This document shows positions 9,625 to 21,782 of a stretch of DNA of 64,000 nucleotides, in pieces. The notes beneath the pieces are model-generated. The model saw nothing but the letters and a program-made list of their open reading frames with translations, did not search any database and was not told the DNA's origin. The number at the start of each line of letters is the position of its first letter. Positions within the stretch are counted from its first letter, which is position 1. Both the position numbers and the translations under genes were made by a program. This DNA is from Deinococcus sedimenti (GTDB lineage Bacteria; Deinococcota; Deinococci; Deinococcales; Deinococcaceae), in the NCBI RefSeq assembly GCF_014648135.1, contig NZ_BMQN01000002.1:124001-188000 (forward strand), in the 5' to 3' direction.

Positions 9625-11403
9625 TTAGGCTCTCGCAGCCCCGCGCACGCGTTTTTCGGCTTCGATGGCGCGCTGGAGGTCCTGAATCTGCCGCAGGAGG
9701 CCCAGCTGCTCGGTCGGTGCAGCGGAAGGCACCTGTTTTTTCAGGAGGTCCACCTCGGCGCGCAGCGCGTCGATGCTGAGGGTCACCTGGATGTCGTCCA
9801 CGGCGGCCGCCGCGTACCCGTTCACTTTCTGCTCGTACTGGTGGCTGTTCTCCCGGCCGATCGTGCCGGAGTCGCGGCCCTCGAACATCAGGCGGATCAG
9901 CATCTGCTCCTCGGGCTGGCCGCGGAACACGTCCAGAATGTCGTCGGGTGTCTGCGCGCCGCGCGCGGCCAGCATCACCTTGCGCACCGATTCGTTGCGC
10001 CACGGCATGCTGCCGTCCAGTTTCGCCAGCAGGGACGGGTCCACGAGCAGCTGCTTCAGGAGGGCCATCTCGCGGTCCTCCTCGCCGCGCGCGGTGGTCA
10101 TGCCCGCCAGGTGCGTGTCCGTCAGGGTGCGGCGCTTGGCCTTGCTGGCGATCCACTCCATGAGCGCCTCGGGCTTGATGCCCAGCGTCTCGCACGCCGC
10201 GCCGCGCACACCCTCGGCGATCTCGTCCAGGGGATCGAGGTTCTGCATGCGCGGCAGCAACTCCATCAGGATGCGGCGTTTGCCCTCGCTGGTGCCCACC
10301 CCGTGCCGTTCGATGGCGGCCTGCACGCGGTACCGGACCTCGTCCAGACCGCTGCTCAGCGCGCGTTGCAGCAGCTCGGTATCCCCGGCCAGGAGGGTGT
10401 CCGCCGGGTCCTTCCCGCTGGGCACGCTCGTGGCGCGCACGCGGAACTTCGCGCCCAGCACCTGATCCAGCCCCGACAGGGTCGCCTTCAACCCCGCCTC
10501 GTCACGGTCGAACAGCAGCACCAGACTCTGCGCGCCCAGCCGCTCCAGCAGCGTCGCGTGCTCCGCCGTCAACGCCGTCCCCAGACTCGCCACCGCCCCC
10601 GTGAACCCGTGCTGGTGCATGGTGATCACGTCCATGTACCCTTCCACCACCACCAGTTCCCCGCCGTTCTTCAGGCCCAGCCGCGCCTTGTCCAGCCCGT
10701 ACAGCAGCTCACCCTTCCTGAACACGTCCGTCTCCGGAGTGTTCAGGTACTTCGGCTTGCTGTCATCCAGCACGCGCCCCCCGAAGCCCACCAGCCGCCC
10801 CAGGTGATCACGGATGGGGAACATCACCCGCGCGCGGAAGCGGTCGTACACCCGCCCGGACTCCGGGTTCTCGATCAGGAGCCCCGCCTCCAGCAGCTGC
10901 CGTTCCGACACGCCCTTCACCCGCGCGTGCTTCAGCAGCCCATCCCAGCCGTCCGGCGCGAAGCCCACCTCGAACGACTCGATCGTCGCGTCCGTCAGAC
11001 CACGCCGCCGCAGGTACGCCAACGCCGCCTCACCCGCAGGCCCGTGCAGATGCTCACGGAAGTACGCCAGCGCGAACGCGTTCACATCGAACACGTCCCG
11101 GCTCGACCGCTCCCCGTACCGCGCCTCCACCTGAATCCCCGCCCGCTCCGCGAGCTTCCGCATCGCATCCCCGAAACTCAGGTTCTCCGTACGCTGCACG
11201 AAACTGAACACGTCCCCGCCCGCCTTACACCCGAAACAATAGAAGTACCCCTGCTCCGTATCCACCTGGAACGACGGCGACTTCTCCTTATGGAACGGGC
11301 ACAACCCCTTCAGGCGACCGCGCCCGGCAGGGGAGAGCTGCACGTACTCCCCCACCACATCCGCAATGTTCAAGCGTGAACGAACCTCTTCTTTCGTTCC
11401 CAT
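9625..11403 (-). CDS. dnaG: DNA primase
   Basis: Encodes 592 residues. Synthesises RNA primers at replication forks with the DnaB helicase. The N-terminal zinc ribbon has C35/H38 ([11 protein letters not shown]) and C56/C59 ([10 protein letters not shown]). The central catalytic core includes [16 protein letters not shown] and the TOPRIM acidic residues in VVVEGYMDV and LLFDRDEAG. The C-terminal part (about 430-592) is the helicase-interacting region. Start ATG is at the classical M-G-T-K-E-E-V beginning. A -10 box TACACT (11456-11461, minus strand) lies about 50 nt upstream, after a terminator-like hairpin. Confidence 0.96.
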   Translation of the reverse strand: MGTKEEVRSRLNIADVVGEYVQLSPAGRGRLKGLCPFHKEKSPSFQVDTEQGYFYCFGCKAGGDVFSFVQRTENLSFGDAMRKLAERAGIQVEARYGERSSRDVFDVNAFALAYFREHLHGPAGEAALAYLRRRGLTDATIESFEVGFAPDGWDGLLKHARVKGVSERQLLEAGLLIENPESGRVYDRFRARVMFPIRDHLGRLVGFGGRVLDDSKPKYLNTPETDVFRKGELLYGLDKARLGLKNGGELVVVEGYMDVITMHQHGFTGAVASLGTALTAEHATLLERLGAQSLVLLFDRDEAGLKATLSGLDQVLGAKFRVRATSVPSGKDPADTLLAGDTELLQRALSSGLDEVRYRVQAAIERHGVGTSEGKRRILMELLPRMQNLDPLDEIAEGVRGAACETLGIKPEALMEWIASKAKRRTLTDTHLAGMTTARGEEDREMALLKQLLVDPSLLAKLDGSMPWRNESVRKVMLAARGAQTPDDILDVFRGQPEEQMLIRLMFEGRDSGTIGRENSHQYEQKVNGYAAAAVDDIQVTLSIDALRAEVDLLKKQVPSAAPTEQLGLLRQIQDLQRAIEAEKRVRGAARA

Positions 11404-11489
11404 GCACCCTCACCCCCTTTCAAGCGGCCACCCCACAGGGCACCCGGAGACGCCCAGTGTACCCCACACCCGCCCAACCCGCCAGAGGG

Positions 11490-11511
11490 AAAAAATGACC
11501 GCCAGGACGGT
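11490..11511 (-). terminator. intrinsic terminator-like hairpin upstream of dnaG
   Basis: On the minus strand ACCGTC-CT-GGCGGT is followed by CA and six T residues (11495-11490), and it is preceded by eight Ts. It would end minus-strand transcripts arriving from the right before the dnaG -10 box at 11456-11461, insulating dnaG. Confidence 0.55.
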
Positions 11512-11821
11512 AAAAAAAACACAGTCACCGGGGCATACGTCCAGCACGGGAACGCCGCACGACCCACCCACGACACCCGGCACAGGCAGGCGCACGACAG
11601 GACGCCGACACACGCGGAAGGCATGACGCGAGCACAGGCGCACGCGGGGAAAAAGAGACGGGCGGGGCCCGTGGACACCCCCACCCGGCCTCCCCCCTCA
11701 AGGGGGAGGAGTAAAACCGACGCGCCGCCCGGCCTCCCGCCTCGCGGGGGAGAAGTAGAACCACGGGCGGAGCGAACCTCTCGCCTCAAGTTCCGGCCAA
11801 CTCCGCGTGAACCCACCTTCA

Positions 11822-11868
11822 GGCGTCCATCACGCCCGCACCCACCCACGCGGCGCACGCTGAACCGC
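11822..11868 (+). promoter_or_regulatory. cupin promoter region, duplicated at 12741-12790
   Basis: The sequence before the ATG (TTCAG, CCATCACGCCC, CCCACCCAC, CGGC, ACGCTGAAC, GC-ATG in order) recurs with few differences before the DJ-1 gene. Its CACGCT could be a leaderless -10 box 7 nt before the start. Shared control of the two stress genes is inferred. Confidence 0.6.
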
Positions 11869-12183
11869 ATGAGCCAATACAAGGTCAGCCAGAGCGACAC
11901 CACCCACGGCAAAGACGGCGAGCACCACCTCATCAAAGGCCAGCAGAGCAGCATGCGCCTGTGGCACCGCGAAGAACCCGCAGGCGCCAAACCTGAGAGC
12001 AGCAACCCCTACGAAACCCTCGGGTACGTCACCGAAGGGCAGATGGACCTCACCGTGAACGGCGAAACCATCACCCTGCGCCCCGGCGACTCCTACTGCG
12101 TACCCGCCAACGCCCCCCACACGTACCGCATCACCGAGACCCTCACCGCCGTCGAAGTGAACACCCCCGGCACGGACAAGTAA
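11869..12183 (+). CDS. small cupin-domain protein
   Basis: Encodes a 104-residue single-domain cupin. The core is SSNPYETLGYVTEGQMDLTVNGE followed by LRPGDSYCVPANAPHTYRI: cupin motif 2 (PGDxxxxPxxxxH) is complete, while motif 1 keeps E and the G but few metal-binding histidines (the Y-E-T-L-G-Y part replaces the H-x-H). A metal-independent or weak-metal role is possible. The upstream frame extends through the repeats, but homology-like sequence starts at MSQYKV. Its promoter region is a near duplicate of that before the DJ-1 gene, suggesting co-regulation in stress. Confidence 0.85.
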   Translation: MSQYKVSQSDTTHGKDGEHHLIKGQQSSMRLWHREEPAGAKPESSNPYETLGYVTEGQMDLTVNGETITLRPGDSYCVPANAPHTYRITETLTAVEVNTPGTDK

Positions 12184-12233
12184 GCACCCCGCACCCTGCG
12201 AGTCCCTCTCCCCAGCGGAGGGGGACAACGACT

Positions 12234-12264
12234 GCCCGCCCCAGGCCTCTGTGCCGGGGCGGGC
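12234..12264. terminator. bidirectional hairpin terminator
   Basis: Perfect 9-bp arms GCCCGCCCC (12234-12242) and GGGGCGGGC (12256-12264), followed on the plus strand by GCGTTCTT. It lies between the convergent cupin gene and the SnoaL-like gene. Confidence 0.7.
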
Positions 12265-12282
12265 GCGTTCTTCACTCGATGG

Positions 12283-12657
12283 TCAGGCGGGGGTCGCCAC
12301 CACGAACGCCGCACTGTCGTAATACGTCCGGAACGCCCCCACCTTCCCACCCTGCACGTCCAGCAGGCTCACGCCCCGGTACGAGAACTCCCGACCACCT
12401 GGCAGGCGACCCGACGCCACCCACTCCAGCACACCCAGACCCCCCACCTCCTGCACACGGGTGAACTCACTGCGCACCACCTCGAAACTCCCCAGGTACG
12501 CCTCCCAGAACGCCCGCGCACCCGCAATGCCCTCCCACGTCTGCTGCGTCAGGTTCCGCAACGTCACGTCCCCCGCGTGCAGGGCCAGCAACCCCGACAC
12601 GTCCCCGGACTCCTCCGCCACCCGCAACTCCCTCGCGAACTCCTCAGTCAATGTCAT
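12283..12657 (-). CDS. SnoaL/NTF2-like domain protein
   Basis: Encodes 124 residues with the cone-like NTF2 fold pattern: an N-terminal helix pair (TEEFARELRVAEESGDVSGLLALHAGDV), W-E-G-I-x-G-A-x-A-F-W-E (the usual helix 3), and C-terminal strands (GREFSYRGVSLLDVQGGKVGAFRTYYD). Such proteins are ligand-binding or small isomerase/hydrolase domains; no specific reaction can be assigned. The ATG at MTLTEEF is chosen, as the preceding 17 residues are Trp-rich junk. It converges with the cupin gene. Confidence 0.8.
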   Translation of the reverse strand: MTLTEEFARELRVAEESGDVSGLLALHAGDVTLRNLTQQTWEGIAGARAFWEAYLGSFEVVRSEFTRVQEVGGLGVLEWVASGRLPGGREFSYRGVSLLDVQGGKVGAFRTYYDSAAFVVATPA

Positions 12658-12740
12658 GCCCCCACACCACCACGCCCACCCACCCCGCAAGGCATGAACC
12701 CACACCAACTCAAGCCCCCCTCAACCCCCGCTCAACGCCC

Positions 12741-12790
12741 CTTCAGACCCCCATCACGCCCCACGCCCACCCACACGGCACGCTGAACGC
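12741..12790 (+). promoter_or_regulatory. DJ-1 gene promoter region, copy of 11822-11868
   Basis: Contains TTCAG, CCATCACGCCC, CCCACCCAC, CGGC and ACGCTGAAC immediately before the ATG, in the same order and spacing (within 1-3 nt) as upstream of the cupin gene. GCACGCT may be the -10 box of a leaderless transcript. Confidence 0.6.
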
Positions 12791-13357
12791 ATGACCGACC
12801 AACCCCTCAAAGGCAAAACCATCGCCATCCTCGCCGCCGACGGCGTCGAACAGGTCGAACTCGTGAAACCCCGCGAAGCCCTGGAAGCCGCCGGAGCCAC
12901 CACGCACCTCATCAGCCTCAAACCCGGGCAGATCCAGAGCATGAAAGGCGACCTCGAACCCCAGGACAAATACGACGTCGACCACACCGTCACGCAAGCC
13001 AACCCCAGCGACTACGACGGCCTCCTGCTGCCCGGCGGCACCGTCAACCCCGACAAACTCCGCCTGGACGCGTACGCCATGAAGTTCGTCCGCGCGTTCT
13101 ACGACCACGGCGCACCCATCGCCGCCATCTGCCACGGCCCCTGGAGCCTCAGCGAAACCGGCATCAGCAAAGGCCTCCGCATGACCAGCTGGCCCAGCCT
13201 GAAACACGAACTGTGCCTGACCGGAGCCGACTGGGTCGACGAACAGGTCGTCGTGGACCGGGGCATCGTCACCAGCCGCAACCCGGACGACATCCCCGCC
13301 TTCACCGCCAAGATGATCGAAGAATTCCAGGAAGGCGACCACAGCAGCAAGCGCTGA
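12791..13357 (+). CDS. DJ-1/PfpI superfamily stress protein (DR1199-like)
   Basis: Encodes 188 residues of the DJ-1/ThiJ/PfpI fold. The nucleophile elbow is AAICHGPW with Cys114 and the neighbouring His115; Glu20 (ADGVEQVEL) is the residue that usually hydrogen-bonds the cysteine. It matches the general stress protein 18 / YhbO subgroup, to which D. radiodurans DR1199 belongs; members deglycate or protect proteins from carbonyl damage, or act as weak proteases. It shares its upstream region with the cupin gene and is followed by a hairpin terminator. Confidence 0.92.
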   Translation: MTDQPLKGKTIAILAADGVEQVELVKPREALEAAGATTHLISLKPGQIQSMKGDLEPQDKYDVDHTVTQANPSDYDGLLLPGGTVNPDKLRLDAYAMKFVRAFYDHGAPIAAICHGPWSLSETGISKGLRMTSWPSLKHELCLTGADWVDEQVVVDRGIVTSRNPDDIPAFTAKMIEEFQEGDHSSKR

Positions 13358-13369
13358 GCAGGACCTAGA

Positions 13370-13402
13370 TGGGGCCGCTCTCCACAAGGGGGCGCGGCCC
13401 CC
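13370..13402 (+). terminator. hairpin terminator after the DJ-1 gene
   Basis: TGGGGCCGC and GCGGCCCCCA form a GC-rich stem with a loop of about 15 nt, 12 bp after the stop codon. No U-tract. Confidence 0.55.
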
Positions 13403-13439
13403 ACCCTGTTTGCCCAGCCCTGTCCGTACACTGCACCCC

Positions 13440-14195
13440 ATGACCCGACCCTGGCTCGTCACCGGCCTGACCGGCACCCTCGCCCCGCACGTCGCCCACG
13501 CTCTGCAAACGCAGGGGCACACCGTCACCGGCTGGGACCGCCACGCCACCCCCGCCGACGACAGCCCCGCCGCCCACGCCTACCTGAACGCTGTGAACCC
13601 GCAGGGCATCCTGCACCTCGCCCTGGGCAGCGAAGCCTGGGCACACGCCCTCGCCACGCACGCCCACACGCACGACCTGCCGTTCGTGTTCACCAGCACC
13701 GCCATGGTCTTCGACCACCACCCAGACGGCCCACACCACCCCGGCGACCCCACCACCGCGCAGGACGACTACGGACAGCTGAAAGCCCGCACCGAACAGA
13801 CCATCCGCACCGCCCACCCCCGCGCCGTCATTGCCCGCATCGGCTGGCAGATCCACCCCACCGCCACCGGCAACAACATGACCCAGCAACTCCAGGCGCA
13901 ACACGACCAGCACGGCGTTATCCGCGCCAGCCGCCACTGGACCCCCGCCACCTCCTCCATGACCGACACCGCCAACGCCCTCGCAGCCCTCGCGCAGGAC
14001 GGCACCACCGGCACCGTCCACCTGGACAGCAACGCCCACGACGCCCTGACCTTCCCGGAACTCGTGCGCGGCCTCGCCCGATACCTGAACCGCGACTGGG
14101 TGGTCGAGGAGACAGACGACTACACGCACGACCAGCGGCTGATGGACGCCACCACCCGCCTGCCCAGCCTGCGAGAACGCCTCGGGCTGAACTGA
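13440..14195 (+). CDS. NAD(P)-dependent sugar-nucleotide reductase-like protein (extended SDR, RmlD type)
   Basis: Encodes 251 residues. An N-terminal Rossmann motif VTGLTGTLAPHVAHAL, FTSTAMVFD (catalytic Ser/Thr region) and YGQLKARTE (YxxxK) identify an extended short-chain dehydrogenase resembling dTDP-4-dehydrorhamnose reductase. The protein is shorter than RmlD and no other rhamnose genes are nearby, so its substrate is uncertain. Translation appears leaderless: TACACT ends 7 nt before the ATG. Confidence 0.8.
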   Translation: MTRPWLVTGLTGTLAPHVAHALQTQGHTVTGWDRHATPADDSPAAHAYLNAVNPQGILHLALGSEAWAHALATHAHTHDLPFVFTSTAMVFDHHPDGPHHPGDPTTAQDDYGQLKARTEQTIRTAHPRAVIARIGWQIHPTATGNNMTQQLQAQHDQHGVIRASRHWTPATSSMTDTANALAALAQDGTTGTVHLDSNAHDALTFPELVRGLARYLNRDWVVEETDDYTHDQRLMDATTRLPSLRERLGLN

Positions 14196-14313
14196 ACAGG
14201 GGAGAGGTCGGGTCAGGAGTGAGTGGTTGCTGGCCCGACTATTCAGAACCTGCCGAAGTCTCTCAGCTTGAAATGCTGTTCCAGACGGCAGAATCGAAAT
14301 CCAGAGTCGCTCA

Positions 14314-14342
14314 TTGACACCGTCTGCATATCGGGGTATCCT
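14314..14342 (+). promoter_or_regulatory. consensus sigma-70 promoter without a gene
   Basis: TTGACA (14314-14319), a 17-bp spacer and TATCCT (14337-14342). The expected start point is about 14349, only a few bases before the terminator stem at 14353. Confidence 0.6.
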
Positions 14343-14352
14343 ACTTTTAACA

Positions 14353-14378
14353 CCGCCAAAGAAGGCGGAATTTTTTTT
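14353..14378 (+). terminator. intrinsic terminator directly downstream of a promoter
   Basis: CCGCC-AAAGAA-GGCGG followed by AA and eight T residues: a textbook rho-independent terminator, the best in the window. With the promoter at 14314 it would yield a transcript of about 28 nt. Confidence 0.8.
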
Positions 14379-14616
14379 GCCTGCCGATTTTGTCTGTCTG
14401 GGTGCTGCCCCACCCCCCAGCCCCCTACCCCAGAGGGGCAGGGGGAGCAGTCGCTGCGCTCGGCAAGAGTTTCTACTGCCGCGTCGTCGCTGCAATGGGC
14501 GGTGACGTGTCTGGCCTCGACGCCATCCTGCCGACCCCATTGGAAGGCCCGCGCGCTTCGCGCACGACGGCTCGGGGCTGGCATTCCTCCAGTAGTGAGG
14601 ACGTGACGCAGAACAG

Positions 14617-14643
14617 CAGAAAGCCTCCCGGACAGGGAGGCTC
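14617..14643 (-). terminator. terminator of the gcvTHP operon
   Basis: On the minus strand GCCTCCC-TGTCC-GGGAGGC is followed by TTTCTG. It starts 24 nt after the gcvP stop codon. Confidence 0.75.
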
Positions 14644-14666
14644 GCTGATTCACTTACGCTTCGGGC

Positions 14667-17519
<2,853 letters not shown>

Positions 17520-17574
17520 GAAGTACTCCTGGGGGTGGGGCGTCGGGGGGGCATGGCGGCGCTGCGGCTCACCC

Positions 17575-17665
17575 CTTCCCGACCTCCCCCCGGTCAGGCG
17601 GAAGGAGTCAGACGTGTGAGCCTCTGTGGGCTCCCTCCCCGTTCAGGGGGGAGGGCTGGGGAGGG
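17575..17665. repeat. C-rich/G-rich palindromes between gcvH and gcvP
   Basis: Two hairpins lie in the intra-operon gap: CCTTCCGACCTCC...GGAAGGAG (about 17573-17602) and CCCTCCCC-GTTCA-GGGGGGAGGG (about 17632-17655). They belong to the intergenic palindrome family of this window and may lower or protect gcvP mRNA relative to gcvTH. Confidence 0.6.
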
Positions 17666-17697
17666 GGTGCTGCGGGAACGCGCGGCCCGCTGGGGGG

Positions 17698-18060
17698 TCA
17701 GTTGTTCGCGGCTTCGTACGCGGCGGCGTCCATCAGGTCGCCCTCGCCGGTCACGTCGAGTTTGAACAGCCAGCCGCCCTCGTAGGGGGCGCTGTTGACG
17801 AGTTCGGGCGTGCCGCTCAGGGCGTCGTTCACGGCGGTGATGGTGCCGCTGGCCGGCGCGTAGATGTCAGAGGCGGTCTTGACGCTCTCGACGACGGCGA
17901 TGGTTTCGCCCGCTTCGACGACGCGGCCCACTTCGGGCAGTTCGACGTACACGACGTCGCCCAGCTGGTCCTGCGCGAAGTCGGTGATGCCGACGGTGCC
18001 GTCAGCGGCGAGCCATTCGTGGGAGGCGGCGTACTTCAGTTCGGTGGGGGTGGTAGTCAT
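17698..18060 (-). CDS. gcvH: glycine cleavage system H protein
   Basis: Encodes 120 residues, the small lipoyl carrier that shuttles the aminomethyl intermediate between P, T and L proteins. The lipoylated lysine is Lys61 in [18 protein letters not shown]. The N-terminus ([10 protein letters not shown]) and the acidic surface match the family. The ATG has a CCGGAGG box about 8 nt upstream. It is the middle gene of gcvTHP, 78 bp after gcvT, with a heptad-arm hairpin in between. Confidence 0.97.
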   Translation of the reverse strand: MTTTPTELKYAASHEWLAADGTVGITDFAQDQLGDVVYVELPEVGRVVEAGETIAVVESVKTASDIYAPASGTITAVNDALSGTPELVNSAPYEGGWLFKLDVTGEGDLMDAAAYEAANN

Positions 18061-18077
18061 GGGGTGCTCCTCCGGAG

Positions 18078-18138
18078 GGTTGATGGTGAATGGGTGATGG
18101 GTGATGGATCGGTTCTTTCTACTATCAACGATGGGCCA

Positions 18139-18143
<5 letters not shown>
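18078..18143. repeat. heptad-arm hairpin, copy 2 (between gcvT and gcvH)
   Basis: Four 7-bp units in perfect register (GGTTGAT, GGTGAAT, GGGTGAT, GGGTGAT; 18078-18105) form one arm; the returning arm (ATCAAC, CCATCACC) at 18123-18140 overlaps the end of gcvT. It sits inside an operon, so it cannot be a complete terminator; attenuation or mRNA processing is possible. Confidence 0.65.
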
Positions 18144-19209
<1,066 letters not shown>

Positions 19210-19281
19210 ACCTGAAACTGTAGCCGACCCACCCCCAGAGCGTCCGGGCCGTCTGGACGCCCGGGGGGTGTACGCTGGAGC

Positions 19282-19380
19282 ATGGCGACCGGGAAAAAGA
19301 GCGTTCCACAGGCTGAAAAACCAGGGTGCTGCGCTGGGATGACCACCCCGTCAGTTTCTTCCCGTCTGCCCGCCCCGTGA
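19282..19380 (+). CDS. possible 32-residue leader peptide coupled to the RNA phosphodiesterase gene
   Basis: A short frame begins at an ATG only 5 nt after the -10-like TACGCT (leaderless type) and ends with TGA overlapping the GTG start of the next gene (GTGA, 4-nt overlap). It encodes a basic, Pro/Ser-rich 32-mer with a Cys-Cys pair. The overlap suggests translational coupling, but the alternative is that the downstream gene simply starts at the GTG at 19326 and this frame is chance. No family recognised. Confidence 0.35.
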   Translation: MATGKKSVPQAEKPGCCAGMTTPSVSSRLPAP

Positions 19381-19910
19381 GCCCGTCGCACCTGCTGGCG
19401 CTGCGGCCCCCACCGGAGATCGAGGCCCGGATCGTGGCGTTCCGGGAAGCCCGCGGCGTGCGCGATGCGGCGGCGGTCCCGCACGTCACCGTGAAGGCCC
19501 GCAGTGGCCTGAACGACGACCTGCACTGGCTGGACCTCATCCCGGCAGTGGCGGCGGCGACCCCGCCCGTCCCAGTCGAACTCCTCGCGCCGCGCGTGTT
19601 CCCGAACGGCAGCGCCCTGCACCTGCCCGCCCGCAGTTCCGCTGCCGTGCAGTTGCACCTCGCCCTGCTGGACGCCCTGCGCCCCGCGCGCCGCTTCGGG
19701 TACGAGGGGCCGCACATGACCCCGCACCTCACGCTGGCCCTCGGGCGGCGGGACGTGAACCTGCACGCCCTGCTGGACGCCGCGCGGCAGGCGTTCCCGC
19801 AGCCGCTGACGTTCACCGCCACGGACCTCGTCTGGATGCGCAAGCCCGGACCCGGCGGGGCGTACCAGCCCGTCGAAGGGTGGACGCTGGGCGGTACGGC
19901 CGACCCGTAG
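19377..19910 (+). CDS. 2'-5' RNA ligase / RNA 2',3'-cyclic phosphodiesterase family protein
   Basis: Encodes about 177 residues with the two catalytic H-x-T motifs of the 2H phosphoesterase superfamily: VPHVTVKA and TPHLTLALG. Family members open 2',3'-cyclic phosphates (or ligate 2'-5' RNA in vitro) and act in RNA metabolism. Start uncertain: GTG at 19377 overlaps the preceding short frame; GTG at 19326 would add 17 residues. Its TAG stop is at the same time the first bases of the -10 box (TAGAGT) of the next gene. Confidence 0.85.
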   Translation: MSPSHLLALRPPPEIEARIVAFREARGVRDAAAVPHVTVKARSGLNDDLHWLDLIPAVAAATPPVPVELLAPRVFPNGSALHLPARSSAAVQLHLALLDALRPARRFGYEGPHMTPHLTLALGRRDVNLHALLDAARQAFPQPLTFTATDLVWMRKPGPGGAYQPVEGWTLGGTADP

Positions 19911-19920
19911 AGTGGCGGGC

Positions 19921-20544
19921 ATGCCGACCCTCGCGCAGCTCCGGGAACTTCAGGCCATCGCCCAGGAGGGCCTCACGTACTCCCGCGATCCGTTCGACCT
20001 GACCCGCTTCGCGCGCCTGCGGGACCTGACCGCCGAACTGCTGGCCGAGCAGACCGGGCAGAGCCCCGCTACCGTCACCGGGCTGCTGCGCGCAGAGGAG
20101 GGGTACCTGACGCCAAAGGTGGACGTGCGGGCCGTCGTGCTGAACGCGGCGGGCGAGGTCCTGCTGACCCGTGAACGCAGCGACGGCGCGTGGAGCCTCC
20201 CCGGCGGCTGGGCCGACCCCGGCGAGAGCCCCACCCAGATCGCCGTGCGCGAGGTTCACGAGGAGACCGGGCGCACCGTGCGCGCCGCGCGGCTGCTGGC
20301 CGTGATGGACAAGGCGCAGCATCCGCACCCGCCGGACCTGTGGGCGGTGTACAAGCTGTTCGTGCAGTGCGACCTGACCGGCGCGGAGGACGCGGCGCAC
20401 GCGGAGAACCTGGAGACGTTGGACAGCGCCTTCTACCCCGTGGACGCCCTGCCGCCCCTGAGCCTGCCGCGCAACCTGCCGGATCAGGTGCAGCGCGTGG
20501 TGGCGCTGGCGCGAGACCCGCACAGCGCCGTGCACTGCGACTGA
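19921..20544 (+). CDS. NUDIX hydrolase with N-terminal helical domain
   Basis: Encodes 207 residues. After about 60 helical residues typical of the NUDIX_N2-type extension comes the NUDIX domain, with the box [23 protein letters not shown] (G, then E, then REVHEETG) complete. Relatives hydrolyse ADP-ribose or nucleoside-diphosphate sugars; the exact substrate is unknown. TAGAGT is 7 nt before the ATG (leaderless). Deinococcus genomes are known for many NUDIX enzymes. Confidence 0.9.
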   Translation: MPTLAQLRELQAIAQEGLTYSRDPFDLTRFARLRDLTAELLAEQTGQSPATVTGLLRAEEGYLTPKVDVRAVVLNAAGEVLLTRERSDGAWSLPGGWADPGESPTQIAVREVHEETGRTVRAARLLAVMDKAQHPHPPDLWAVYKLFVQCDLTGAEDAAHAENLETLDSAFYPVDALPPLSLPRNLPDQVQRVVALARDPHSAVHCD

Positions 20545-20625
20545 GGCTGATGCCGGTTCACCTGAGCTGAACAGCGCGGTCCGTCCCGGTTCAGCGGGGT
20601 TGTGCCACCCGGTAGACTCGCTCTC

Positions 20626-21078
20626 ATGCCCCGTGTCGCCCGGACCGAGATCACCGTGCAGGCCCCCCTGGAGCGGGTCTTCGACCTGCTGGTCGACTTC
20701 AGCGCGTATGGAAGCTGGAATCCGTTCGTGGTGGAGGTCACGGGGGCTGAACGTGCGGCTGAGGGGGTGCGGATGCGATTCAAACTGCCCTGGCGCGAGG
20801 GTCGGTTCATGCACTCCGATGAGCAGGTCACGCGCGTGCAGCCTCCGGCGGGCGGCGCGGCGCTGGTCGCGTGGCGGTACGACAGTCCGCTGGCCCGCTG
20901 GGGCCTGCTGCGGTCGGAGCGGGTGCAGACGCTGCGGCAACTGCCGAATGGCGACACGGCCTACGCCACCGAGGAGGTCTTTCACGGCCCGGCGGCGTCG
21001 CTGGTGCCCGTGCGCTGGGTGCAGGTGGGGTTCGAGGCGCAGGCGCGGGCCATGCGGGATCACCTGTCGCCTGCCTGA
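20626..21078 (+). CDS. SRPBCC-family (START-like) lipid/ligand-binding protein
   Basis: Encodes 150 residues in the polyketide cyclase/START-like helix-grip fold: [32 protein letters not shown] at the N-terminus is diagnostic, and the long C-terminal helix ([12 protein letters not shown]) closes the cavity. Binds a hydrophobic ligand of unknown identity. TAGACT lies exactly 7 nt before the ATG. Another SRPBCC protein is at 55478. Confidence 0.85.
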   Translation: MPRVARTEITVQAPLERVFDLLVDFSAYGSWNPFVVEVTGAERAAEGVRMRFKLPWREGRFMHSDEQVTRVQPPAGGAALVAWRYDSPLARWGLLRSERVQTLRQLPNGDTAYATEEVFHGPAASLVPVRWVQVGFEAQARAMRDHLSPA

Positions 21079-21149
21079 GGGACGGTTGCCGGGCGGGTTC
21101 GGTGTTCCTGGCGACGGTCCCGGCGCGCGGGGGGGTGCTTACTACCGGC

Positions 21150-21782
21150 ATGAATACCCTGATTCTGGGCGCGACGGGCGGGATCGGCGCGGCGACGGCG
21201 CGGGCTTTCGCGGCGGCTGGGCACACGCTGACCCTCTCCGGGCGGGACGAGACGCGACTGGCGGCGCTGGCTTCAGAACTGGGCGCGACGGGCCGCGCGG
21301 CGGACGTGGGGTTCGAGAGTCACGTCCGCACGCTGCTGGAGGGCGCGCCGGAGCTGGACACGCTGGTGTACGCGGCGGGCGCGGCGCACCCCGAGCCGCT
21401 GCGGGACGCGGACCCCACGCACGTCCGGGGCGTGTGGAACGCGAACTACTTCGGGGCGCTGTGGACGCTGAAGCACGGGCTGGGGCGGCTCGCGCCGGGC
21501 GGGCGGGTGTACCTGCTGGGCGCCCGGCCGGAACTGGTGACCGCGCGGGGCTTCAGTCAGTACGCGGCGAGCAAGGCGGCGCTGGCCCGCGCGGCGGAGG
21601 TCGCGCGGCTGGAGCACCGGGGCGTCGGGATCACGCTGGTGTTGCCGCCCGCCGTGGAGACGGGCCTGTGGGCGCAGGTGGGCCGCGTGCCGCGCGGCGC
21701 GCTCGGGCCGGATGCGGTGGCGCGCGCGATCGTCGCGGACCGTGCGGGCGAGGCGCAGGCGGAACTCAGGATCGACGGGTAA
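21150..21782 (+). CDS. short-chain dehydrogenase/reductase
   Basis: Encodes 210 residues. Rossmann fold with the glycine motif [24 protein letters not shown] (NAG-like) and [14 protein letters not shown] containing the YxxxK catalytic pair. Substrate unknown. Its 3' end overlaps by 17 bp the 3' end of the convergent membrane-protein gene, so the two genes must share terminator space. Confidence 0.9.
   Translation: MNTLILGATGGIGAATARAFAAAGHTLTLSGRDETRLAALASELGATGRAADVGFESHVRTLLEGAPELDTLVYAAGAAHPEPLRDADPTHVRGVWNANYFGALWTLKHGLGRLAPGGRVYLLGARPELVTARGFSQYAASKAALARAAEVARLEHRGVGITLVLPPAVETGLWAQVGRVPRGALGPDAVARAIVADRAGEAQAELRIDG

Larger units (their letters stand above)
11404..11868. other. 465-bp gap between dnaG and the divergent cupin gene
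   Basis: No convincing gene. From the dnaG side it holds the -10 box TACACT (11456-11461), a minus-strand terminator-like hairpin (11490-11511), two members of the C-rich/G-rich palindrome family (11678-11711 and about 11733-11757), and at the right end the cupin promoter region that is duplicated upstream of the DJ-1 gene. A short open frame beginning at 11496 encodes a basic, Thr/Pro/Arg-rich 43-mer but looks like chance. Confidence 0.6.
14196..14666. other. 471-bp gap with a promoter abutting a terminator
   Basis: No protein gene seen. The left part (14220-14400) is markedly AT-richer than the surroundings and contains a consensus promoter directly on top of an intrinsic terminator. The right part holds a C-rich/G-rich palindrome (about 14411-14442), a GC-rich segment of unknown nature (14443-14610), and the gcvP terminator. 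The 14443-14610 stretch has coding-like composition but no intact frame and may be a dispersed repeat or gene remnant. Confidence 0.6.

Noticed and set aside
11504..11632. Small basic peptide frame starting near the poly-A stretch
   Set aside because: Thr/Pro/Arg-rich, runs into the palindrome repeat, and the AAAAAAA tracts fit a minus-strand terminator better.
14443..14610. Remnant gene on either strand
   Set aside because: No frame keeps a recognisable motif; may be dispersed repeat DNA, but this cannot be shown from one copy.
19210..19281. Glycine riboswitch upstream of gcvT
   Set aside because: Only 72 bp are available, TACAGT lies 7 nt before the start, and no tandem aptamer-like structure is visible.
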